Position numbers and translations under genes: made by a program
The notes under the pieces: generated by a model
The model's database searches: none
The model's input: only the letters and a program-made list of their open reading frames with translations
Told to the model about the DNA's origin: nothing
Shown: positions 55,920 through 62,677 of the stretch, one piece after another
Layout of the letters: each line of letters starts with the position of its first letter
Position numbering within the stretch: position 1 is the first letter of the stretch
DNA from: Cohaesibacter intestini
Lineage (GTDB): Bacteria; Pseudomonadota; Alphaproteobacteria; Rhizobiales; Cohaesibacteraceae
Direction: 5' to 3'
Assembly: GCF_003324485.1 (NCBI RefSeq)
Contig: NZ_QODK01000004.1
Coordinates: forward strand, 62,001 to 126,000
Length of the DNA stretch: 64,000 bases

Positions 55920-57190
55920 TAGGAAGCCTCCAACTCAAGGCCAGTGATCAGTTCAAGCTGAGCAGGACGCGCAACTGTCACATCAGCAGTGGTCAACGCT
56001 GTGAGCCTTAGCCCGCCTGATTGGGCGTCGGTATATGGATCGCGAATAACATCGACACCCCCCCAGACACCCACGAAAATCGGAGCGACACCGCCCGCCG
56101 AGGTAGTAAGTAGGGCTTGCGTTTCGCTTGGAGTGCCAGACGGATCAGCAAGAGCATTCGTACTCATGGCGATATTCTGAGCCGGGATATTCTTCAGAAG
56201 GCGATCCCATTCCGAAACCGCAGTTCCAGAAATCAATGTGTCATCGAGCAGGGACCACAATTCAGGCCGAATGAGTGCCTTAACAGCGTTGGGGCTTCCA
56301 GCTGCATTTGCCGTCATAAAGCGGACAACAGCGGCGCGGAATGCAGACCAGTCAGCCAGAGCCGCCGCATCGGTTGAAGTAATGCCGTAGGTGCTCTGAC
56401 CAGTGATTACGCCGAGCGGTTGACCATCGGCACCAGTGCCAAGGAAAATTGCTTGATCGAGTGCCGCACCGATTGCAGAGTTCATGTCACGGCGCACCGC
56501 CATTTCAAGAGCGCTGCCACTTTGTTTGAGCGTCTTGCGAGTGATCCGCATCTGAATACCAAGGTTTTGTTCTGGTTTCAGCGCTTTGTCAGTCGTCGCA
56601 AAGGCAGTTGGGCCAGCGACATTTCCCGTTTCAGAGCTTGCCCAGCCAGCAGACACTGAGCTAGTGACAACCGGCCATTCAGTTTCGCCAGAGTCGATAT
56701 TGATCATCTGAACGCCCATGCGGGATGCAACAGAGTCAGGGAAAAGGCGATCAATGATAGGGCGGGTCCGAATAGGATCGGGAGTACCGCTTGCGATTGT
56801 CTCGCCTGCACGGGTTTCCAGAGCTGCCCAAGGTACGGGAAAACCCCTATACCCACCCTGAGAGCGCATCTCTTGCACAATTTCATTCGTTGGACCGGAA
56901 AGCGCCGCGCCTTCATCCAGTGCAAGGGCGACTTGCCGCATTTCGAAACGATCGATCAGATCATTCCATTCTTTGTCGCCGCGCGTTTCAAGCTCTTCGC
57001 CAGCTTCACGCCGTTCGGTATCTTCCGCAATGAGCGCCGCACGATAGCGGGTTTCATTCTGGCGGTATTCCGCATCCATGCTTTCCATAGAGCGGGTTTC
57101 GTCTTCAGTCGGGTTTTGCTTGCCGACCAGTTCACTAAGTGCCTGCCGGATTTCGGACTGACGGCGATTGATTTTTACAGATTCCAACAT
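55919..57190 (-). CDS. Major capsid protein, HK97 family
   Basis: A 423-residue capsid protein. The first about 100 residues are a charged helical delta-domain acting as internal scaffold (RRQSEIRQALSELVGKQNPT onward), removed by the protease. The mature HK97 fold follows, with EMRSQGGYRGFPVPW, a core IRTRPIIDRLFPDSVASRMG, EQNLGIQMRITRKTLKQSG and a C-terminal part ending TVARPAQLELITGLELEA. ATG 57190 with AGAGGCTAAAA upstream. Gene order puts capsid before the protease, the reverse of HK97. Confidence 0.93.
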   Translation of the reverse strand: MLESVKINRRQSEIRQALSELVGKQNPTEDETRSMESMDAEYRQNETRYRAALIAEDTERREAGEELETRGDKEWNDLIDRFEMRQVALALDEGAALSGPTNEIVQEMRSQGGYRGFPVPWAALETRAGETIASGTPDPIRTRPIIDRLFPDSVASRMGVQMINIDSGETEWPVVTSSVSAGWASSETGNVAGPTAFATTDKALKPEQNLGIQMRITRKTLKQSGSALEMAVRRDMNSAIGAALDQAIFLGTGADGQPLGVITGQSTYGITSTDAAALADWSAFRAAVVRFMTANAAGSPNAVKALIRPELWSLLDDTLISGTAVSEWDRLLKNIPAQNIAMSTNALADPSGTPSETQALLTTSAGGVAPIFVGVWGGVDVIRDPYTDAQSGGLRLTALTTADVTVARPAQLELITGLELEAS

Positions 57191-57215
57191 TTTTAGCCTC
57201 TTGTGTTGGGGTGGA

Positions 57216-57524
57216 TTAAGACCGCATTTTTGCAATCAGTTCTTTCCAAGCCTCGCGGGCTGGATCTTCACGGCCTAAGCCGATTTCTAGGCGGGTTTTC
57301 CTGCTATGGCAGGGTCCGCAAAGTGTTTGTAAATTGGACTCTTCAAAGCTGAGTTCTGGGTTCGTTCTCACGGGCTTTATGTGATCGACTTCCAATCGTC
57401 CCTTTGCGCCGCATTTCACGCACTTCCAGCCATCACGCCGCAAGACTTCCAATCGAACCGTTTTCCAGCGTTGGGACCGGGTGACTTTCTTCGAGTGTCT
57501 GGCATATTCCTTCTTCAAGCCCAT
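57216..57524 (-). CDS. HNH endonuclease
   Basis: A 102-residue HNH nuclease. The zinc pairs are CVKCG and CGPCH; the HNH core is LEVDHIKPVRTNPELSFEES with NLQTLC, and RKTR follows. In HK97-type phages an HNH protein beside the terminase helps it cut cos ends. Its start overlaps the end of the large terminase by 10 bp, and the capsid gene begins 26 bp after its stop. That placement argues for a packaging role rather than a homing nuclease. Confidence 0.88.
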   Translation of the reverse strand: MGLKKEYARHSKKVTRSQRWKTVRLEVLRRDGWKCVKCGAKGRLEVDHIKPVRTNPELSFEESNLQTLCGPCHSRKTRLEIGLGREDPAREAWKELIAKMRS

Positions 57525-59029
57525 GCCACGCGCCCCCCTTTGGAGACTGGACGCCCCATAATTCGCGCCCCTTCTGCGACTGCCAGAACCGTTGCGCTTG
57601 CCGCATCAATGCGCCCCTTTGATCTGGCTTTGGTCAGCTTCATATTGTTTGCCGGGTCTCTAAGCGTGACCGCATCAGAGAATGCAGACCGCAAGAGCAG
57701 GGAAGGGGACGTTTTCACCTTGCCGTCAAACGTGGCACGCCGGAAACGTTCGCAATCTTCTCCCCCAGAGCGGAAACCTTGACCGCGCCAAATCAGGGGC
57801 GCACGAATGCCCGCCCGTGAAATGGCCTCGCCAAGTTCGGCTTGCTTGTATCGGTCCATGATGATTGCCGAGACGGTTTCACCTTCAACATGCTTCATCA
57901 CTTGAGTAAGCCAAGGGGCAACTGGAACCGTTTGCTCTCCAAGCGTTGAGAGTTCGCCCCGCTCGCTCATATCGACATACCGAGAACCAACGCCGTCATT
58001 TTGCCCCCTATCAAGCAGGGAAGGCATAGAGGGGAAGGTTCCAAGCGCTTCAAGCCTTCCAGTCTCAGGCCAATAAAAAGCCGCTGCCGTCATCGATGCC
58101 GAGCCGCCAAGATCGATCCCAATCACGACTTGCCCCTTGCGGGCTGGCAATTCAGAGACTTCGCAAGCCTGCCATTCATCGACCGTCAAAAGTAGATCGC
58201 GGGTTTCAGCACTGACGCGCTCATTTCGGTTGTAAAGCCGGAAGGTGGTAAGAGCAGATCCGCCGCGCTTGATTGCTCTTCTCGCTTGAGCTTGAAGCCA
58301 GTCAAGATTTGAGCCAATGCCATATTGAGCGCCGGGGTTTGCTTCTTTCAGGCTTTCCAGATCATCAGCAGGCAAGCCCGGTGCTGGCCTATGCTCTTGC
58401 ACATAGACGCCCTCTTGTGGTTCATCGATCCACTTTGAAAATGGGTGGCTGTCATCGCTTGCAGAAGTCGAAATAATCAGCGCCCGCCCGCCGCGTTTGC
58501 CGATGCCGGACAAAAGAGCGTGCTCGAGCGCATCCCCTTTATCTGCTTGCCAATGGCCTCGTTCATCCATCAGAACCAAAGTCGGAGCGGTGCCCAATGC
58601 CGTTTTGCCATCCGCTGCAATCACGCGCAGCAAATGCCCGCCGCCATCGCCATCAAACTCTATTTCAAGCCGTGGCGATTTCCTGAAGGTCATTTGTTCT
58701 TGGATCTCTTCCGGCAAAGACCTTGCAAAGCCTTCAACGAAATTGAATGCAATCCGGCCCTGATCTCTTGTCCGGGCTGCAATAAGGATTTCCCGCCGTG
58801 GCTGATTATCCCATTCGCCAAGCAATGCGCCCAAAGCAATGCCAGCAGACAAAGCCGTCTTTGCATTGCCGCGACCAATAGAAAGAACGGCAATCGAGAT
58901 GCCAGCTTTCAGAGCGCCTTTGACAAACTTTTTCTGAAACGGAGCCAGCTTGATCGGATCGCCAGCCTTTGGCCCTTCTGGAATCTGAAGGCTTTCAAGG
59001 AACCGGATTGCTTTCGTGGATGCCATCAT
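57515..59029 (-). CDS. terL: Phage terminase large subunit
   Basis: A 504-residue packaging motor. The N-terminal ATPase carries a Walker A-like SIGRGNAKTALSAG (about residue 52), Walker B LVLMDERGHW (about 150) and LIISTSASDD (motif III, about 185). The C-terminal RNase H-like nuclease starts at VVIGIDLGGSASMTAAAF (about 295) and has later acidic residues (IIMDRYKQAELG; KGRIDAASATVLA). ATG 59029 follows GGAGG. No small terminase gene is found upstream: only 148 bp separate it from the RepA-like gene. Confidence 0.92.
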   Translation of the reverse strand: MMASTKAIRFLESLQIPEGPKAGDPIKLAPFQKKFVKGALKAGISIAVLSIGRGNAKTALSAGIALGALLGEWDNQPRREILIAARTRDQGRIAFNFVEGFARSLPEEIQEQMTFRKSPRLEIEFDGDGGGHLLRVIAADGKTALGTAPTLVLMDERGHWQADKGDALEHALLSGIGKRGGRALIISTSASDDSHPFSKWIDEPQEGVYVQEHRPAPGLPADDLESLKEANPGAQYGIGSNLDWLQAQARRAIKRGGSALTTFRLYNRNERVSAETRDLLLTVDEWQACEVSELPARKGQVVIGIDLGGSASMTAAAFYWPETGRLEALGTFPSMPSLLDRGQNDGVGSRYVDMSERGELSTLGEQTVPVAPWLTQVMKHVEGETVSAIIMDRYKQAELGEAISRAGIRAPLIWRGQGFRSGGEDCERFRRATFDGKVKTSPSLLLRSAFSDAVTLRDPANNMKLTKARSKGRIDAASATVLAVAEGARIMGRPVSKGGRVAWA

Positions 59030-59177
59030 TCGACCGCCTCCACAGTTTTAGGGTGGCTTGCGAGAGAGAAAAGATAAGTCCCACCCCCGATGCCCATATC
59101 TGTCAGATTGCCGACCATTGGGACCAGATATGCAGACCCCCGGTAAGAACGGTAATAAGGTAAGAATGGACTGTAGG

Positions 59178-60329
59178 TCATGGCCTGCCCTCCTTGCCTT
59201 GGTTCTCCTGATCCTTACCGACCTTACCCGCATCCATTGATAAGGTAAGAATGTCGCTTTCTTCTAAATCATTGTTATTAATACCTTTATTCTCTGACCT
59301 TACCTTATTACCCACATTACCGGGGGTTAGGTCAGTGCGAGATGGGTGGTAATAATGCCCTTTCTTAGCCTTCATTACCTCGCCAGACTTAGACATAAGA
59401 GACAGCATCTTTGTTACCGGGTTCTTGTTGCGACCGGTAATAATGGCAATGTCGGTTGGGGTAAGCCATTCGTCAGCGGTAAGAAGTTCATCAAGGATTG
59501 CTGCCCTCTCCGATGAACGGCGCACCTCGGTTGCCTCGCCATGCATGGACCAAATACCGCCTGCAAAGGTCAGGGCTGTTTCCTTCTCTTCCACGTCACG
59601 ACCACGCACATAGAGCGTTATCCCGTTTCCATCACGGTCTAGCAGTAGGGTCGCGTCCGCTACCGCTGACAAGCCATTTGATCCGGTCAGGGCTTCAAGA
59701 GGATCGTCCGCACCGCCTTTACGGGTATGGTGCAGGGCAAGCACTGCAACCCCGTTCTGAGTTGCCCAGCGCTGCAATTCTGCAAAGGCTACATAGTCAT
59801 TCTCATAGGCATTGCGGTTGCTGGTGCCCGCGGGCTTAATGCGCTGCAAAACGTCGATCACAACAAGCCGGGGTTCACTGACGGACAGTCGCCAGCTTTC
59901 AAGGCATTCAATGAAACCCTGATCAAGCTGAACGGCTTCCTCTACCCAATCCAAACGGGAAAGATCAGGCACTGACTTTTCATCCGGGAAAAGGGTCTTG
60001 ATCCGCCGTTGAACGCGCCTTGCTCCATTTTCCATGTCGATGTAAAGCACATCACCTTGTTCGCAAGGGATCTGGCCCATAGCGTGCTGACCTGTGGCAA
60101 CGGACACGGCCCAATCTATCGCAAGCCACGTTTTGCCAAGTTTTTGACGCCCCGCCAGTACGTTGAAACCTTCAGGAAGGTATTCAGGCACGATCCACCG
60201 AATAGGCGCGTATTCCGTCGCCATAATGTCGTTGGTGTTCGTGCGCTTGAAGCTCTTACGCTTTGGCAATGTGGTAACGTTGGATTGGCTTTTCATGTCG
60301 GAAAGCACTTTGAAATTGTTGTCAGTCAT
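59178..60329 (-). CDS. RepA-like AAA ATPase (DnaB/RecA-type helicase fold)
   Basis: A 383-residue ATPase of the RepA/AAA_25 group. Walker A is LAGRQKLGKTWLAIDWA (about residue 60), Walker B EPRLVVIDVLQRI (about 157), and a sensor segment LALHHTRKGGADDP (about 200) follows. A winged-helix-like C-terminal part comes after (TPTDIAIITGRNKNPVTKML). Such hexamers act as replicative helicases in small plasmids and satellites. Its ATG overlaps the PrimPol-like stop by four bases. Together these two form the replication module. Confidence 0.85.
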   Translation of the reverse strand: MTDNNFKVLSDMKSQSNVTTLPKRKSFKRTNTNDIMATEYAPIRWIVPEYLPEGFNVLAGRQKLGKTWLAIDWAVSVATGQHAMGQIPCEQGDVLYIDMENGARRVQRRIKTLFPDEKSVPDLSRLDWVEEAVQLDQGFIECLESWRLSVSEPRLVVIDVLQRIKPAGTSNRNAYENDYVAFAELQRWATQNGVAVLALHHTRKGGADDPLEALTGSNGLSAVADATLLLDRDGNGITLYVRGRDVEEKETALTFAGGIWSMHGEATEVRRSSERAAILDELLTADEWLTPTDIAIITGRNKNPVTKMLSLMSKSGEVMKAKKGHYYHPSRTDLTPGNVGNKVRSENKGINNNDLEESDILTLSMDAGKVGKDQENQGKEGRP

Positions 60330-60928
60330 ACCAGTTGCCCCACTTCAAGCTCTTGCCCTTCTTCAAGGAAATAATCTGGACCACCAAGCGCCGGACGGCT
60401 TGGAGGCAACAGCACAAAGTCACCCGTGCCGAAAACATGGACGCCGGGGGCAATCGATCCCCTGATTTGATCGAAGTTTTGTTCGGGGCGGAAAAGGAAC
60501 ATTAGTTCATCAAGAGGGGTGACAATCTCTACGACCTTCTCAGGAATTGCCCAACCGGACCTTTTCAGGCTTTCAAGGGTGTTGCGGTCTTTGACCTTCA
60601 AACACCAGATGCCACTCCATAGGCCAACGCTCATTCCAATCATTGCGAAAGGAAACTTGCCCCACCATTCACGCACCTTGCTTTCAGGCGTGGTGACGCC
60701 GTTCCAGTCAACCAATGGTGTACCGTCGATATTGATCGGATAAATAGGATAGCCGCGTTTCGCATATGCCAAGGCCCAAAAAATGAGTTCATCACGCAAA
60801 GCCTTTTCTTGCGTCATGGGGCTAAATTGGCTAGGATCCGGGTGTATTATCTCGCTTCTACTTTTCAGTAGTTCGCAAGTCCCCGGTGTTGCCGCACCGG
60901 GGATTTCTTTTTGTAAAGCTGCGTTCAC
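60326..60928 (-). CDS. PrimPol-like (bifunctional primase/polymerase N-terminal) protein, catalytic residues lost
   Basis: A 200-residue protein aligning with the N-terminal bifunctional primase-polymerase domain: ALAYAKRGYPIYPINIDGTP, SKVREWWGKFPFAMIGMSVG, then GDFVLLPPSRPALGG. Two key sites are changed. The metal-binding DxD (usually ..LDIDG) reads CLKVKDRN, and the GGxHxYF histidine motif reads LDELMFLF. It is therefore probably not a working polymerase and may be a loader or initiator for the ATPase next to it. GTG 60928 with GAGG seven bases upstream overlaps the preceding stop. Confidence 0.7.
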   Translation of the reverse strand: MNAALQKEIPGAATPGTCELLKSRSEIIHPDPSQFSPMTQEKALRDELIFWALAYAKRGYPIYPINIDGTPLVDWNGVTTPESKVREWWGKFPFAMIGMSVGLWSGIWCLKVKDRNTLESLKRSGWAIPEKVVEIVTPLDELMFLFRPEQNFDQIRGSIAPGVHVFGTGDFVLLPPSRPALGGPDYFLEEGQELEVGQLV

Positions 60929-61290
60929 TGCGACACCTCGTCGAGCGTGTCAACAATTGAACCGCATAGATCGCGAGCCGCATCCTGAATTGAATCCATG
61001 GCATGGATAGCGCCTTCATGACCGACTGGATCTTTCAAATGCACTTCATTTGCAATTTTGAAATGACCGATGAGCAAGCCCTGAAGGCGAATAGCTTCAG
61101 TGTAAATCTGGTAAATGCGTTCGCGCTGTACCTGTGGCGTGATCCCTTTGGCCTCAGCAAGCGTTGGTTTCAGGTCATATTCGGTGAGCGCATCGTGCAA
61201 AGCCTTCGGATCATCAAGAACAGACTGTGAACCGCTTGTGCCAGTTTTGTGACACACTTCCCCGCATGTTCCGGGTGCGTTCTGTTCCAT
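60925..61290 (-). CDS. Hypothetical protein, first gene of the element
   Basis: At least 121 residues from ATG 61290. I do not recognise it. The second half is helical (ALTEYDLKPTLAEAKGITPQ, then QRERIYQIYTEAIRLQGLLI and a C-terminal GSIVDTLDEVSQ); no motif or membrane segment is seen. The frame stays open through the attachment core to 61410, where it would share its ATG region with serC, but that part is host sequence, so a start inside the element is more likely. It leads the replication module, overlapping the PrimPol-like gene by four bases. Confidence 0.5.
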   Translation of the reverse strand: MEQNAPGTCGEVCHKTGTSGSQSVLDDPKALHDALTEYDLKPTLAEAKGITPQVQRERIYQIYTEAIRLQGLLIGHFKIANEVHLKDPVGHEGAIHAMDSIQDAARDLCGSIVDTLDEVSQ

Positions 61291-61359
61291 GCTACATTTA
61301 TCTGTAGCTGAATTCCCTTTAATGCTTGCGGTTTCCTCAGTGTTGCTGTAGTCCGGTGA

Positions 61360-61382
61360 GTGGGACACCTCTCCCCAACGAG
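61360..61382. repeat. attR core, 23-bp direct repeat
   Basis: Identical to 51629-51651. The core contains most of a hairpin CCTCTC-CCCAAC-GAGAGG (61368-61385) whose last three bases lie in the host flank, 23 bp before the serC ATG. Confidence 0.92.
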
Positions 61383-61408
61383 AGGCAACTATCTGTGAGG
61401 GTAGATAC
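61368..61408 (+). promoter_or_regulatory. Remaining serC leader: hairpin and ribosome site
   Basis: A perfect 6-bp stem with a CCCAAC loop, then a stretch with GTGAGGGTAG as ribosome site before ATG 61409. In Alphaproteobacteria a conserved serC leader RNA motif is known upstream of this gene; this hairpin is probably part of it. Everything 5' of the core is element DNA here, so the natural leader is broken. Confidence 0.5.
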
Positions 61409-62572
61409 ATGACAGATATGACGAAGCCGGCTCAACAGCCGAACAACCCCCTTTTCTCTTCTGGCCCATGCTCGAAGCGTCCGGGTTGGTCCCTCGATGG
61501 ACTGACTGACGCGCCGCTGGGTCGTTCCCACCGCGCAAAAATTGGCAAGGCAAAGCTGCAGGAAGCCATCGATCTGACCCGTGAGGTGCTCAATGTGCCT
61601 GCGGATTACCGGATCGGCATCGTGCCTGCGTCTGACACGGGTGCCGTCGAAATGGCTCTGTGGTCGCTGCTTGGTGCGCGTGGCGCTGATATTCTCGTAT
61701 GGGAAAGCTTTGGCGCTGGCTGGGCAACCGACGTTACCAAACAGCTCAAGCTGGATGATGTGCGCGTGCTCAAGTCTGGCTATGGCGAGCTGCCGGATCT
61801 GTCGCAGGTTGACTTCTCCCGCGATGTCGTCTTCACCTGGAATGGCACCACCTCCGGTGTGCGTGTGCCCAATGGTGACTGGATCGACGCGGACCGCGAA
61901 GGCCTGACCATTTGTGATGCCACCTCCGCTGCCTTTGCGCAGGATCTGGCATGGGACAAGCTCGATGTGGTCACTTATAGCTGGCAGAAAGTGCTTGGCG
62001 GAGAAGCGGCTCACGGCATGCTGATCCTCAGCCCCCGCGCCGTTGAGCGTCTGGAAAGCTACACGCCCGCATGGCCTTTGCCAAAAATCTTCCGCCTGAC
62101 CAAAGGCGGCAAGCTGATCGAAGGTATCTTCAAGGGCGAGACCATCAACACCCCTTCGATGCTCTGCGTTGAGGATTATCTCGATGCCCTGAAATGGGGC
62201 AAGGATCTGGGTGGTCTGTCGGGCCTGATCGCACGGGCCGACAAGAATCTTGCCGTGCTGGAAGCCTGGGTTGCCAAGACCCCTTGGGTTGACTTCCTTG
62301 CCAAGGACGAGGCCATTCGCTCCAACACGTCCGTTTGCCTGACGATCGTTGATGAGGCGGTTCAGGCGCTCGAAGCGGATGCTCAGGCGAAATTTGCCAA
62401 GGCACTTGTTGCGCGTCTCGATGCTGAAGGCGCTGCCTTCGATATCGGAGCCTATCGCGATGCCCCATCCGGGCTGCGCATCTGGGCTGGTGCCACCATC
62501 GAGGCAAGTGATCTGGATATGCTGACCGCTTGGCTCGATTGGGCCTTTGCTGAAGAAAAGGCGGCTCTGTAA
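61409..62572 (+). CDS. serC: Phosphoserine aminotransferase
   Basis: A 387-residue class V aminotransferase turning 3-phosphohydroxypyruvate and glutamate into phosphoserine. It is the alphaproteobacterial form: [16 protein letters not shown] (about 12-27), a PLP pocket with WESFGAGW and [20 protein letters not shown], and the Schiff-base lysine in [14 protein letters not shown] (about 197). It lies 105 bp upstream of serA, as usual. The integrated element ends 26 bp before its start codon, so it must be transcribed from element DNA or from an attR-proximal promoter. Confidence 0.95.
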   Translation: MTDMTKPAQQPNNPLFSSGPCSKRPGWSLDGLTDAPLGRSHRAKIGKAKLQEAIDLTREVLNVPADYRIGIVPASDTGAVEMALWSLLGARGADILVWESFGAGWATDVTKQLKLDDVRVLKSGYGELPDLSQVDFSRDVVFTWNGTTSGVRVPNGDWIDADREGLTICDATSAAFAQDLAWDKLDVVTYSWQKVLGGEAAHGMLILSPRAVERLESYTPAWPLPKIFRLTKGGKLIEGIFKGETINTPSMLCVEDYLDALKWGKDLGGLSGLIARADKNLAVLEAWVAKTPWVDFLAKDEAIRSNTSVCLTIVDEAVQALEADAQAKFAKALVARLDAEGAAFDIGAYRDAPSGLRIWAGATIEASDLDMLTAWLDWAFAEEKAAL

Positions 62573-62677
62573 TCAGAGCCCCCTCCAATTCCCTGAATTC
62601 AATTTGATTTCCTGTGACAGACGCACCGGTTTCGCTGTTGCGCGTGCGCTGTCCGCAAAGAGCATGAGGAGCATCCC

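Larger units (their letters stand above)
51629..61382. mobile_element. Integrated capsid-forming satellite-like element (cf-PICI-like), 9.7 kb
   Basis: The element is bounded by identical 23-bp direct repeats. All genes are on the minus strand. From right to left these are a hypothetical protein, PrimPol-like protein, RepA-like ATPase, large terminase, HNH, capsid, protease, connector, portal, then a separate left module of MerR-like regulator, excisionase-like HTH and tyrosine integrase. It encodes a complete head and packaging motor, yet no tail, baseplate, holin, endolysin or repressor of the CI type. This is the gene content of a phage satellite that builds its own capsids and borrows tails and lysis from a helper phage. 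A decayed prophage is the alternative, but all frames are intact and tightly coupled. Confidence 0.8.

Noticed and set aside
53741-59029. Gene transfer agent head cluster
   Set aside because: Alphaproteobacterial GTA clusters continue into tail genes and lack integrase and att repeats. This set has an integrase, xis-like gene and perfect direct repeats.
59048-59233. Small terminase candidate in the gap before terL
   Set aside because: The 61-residue frame has no terminase-like or DNA-binding pattern, overlaps the RepA-like gene and has no ribosome site.
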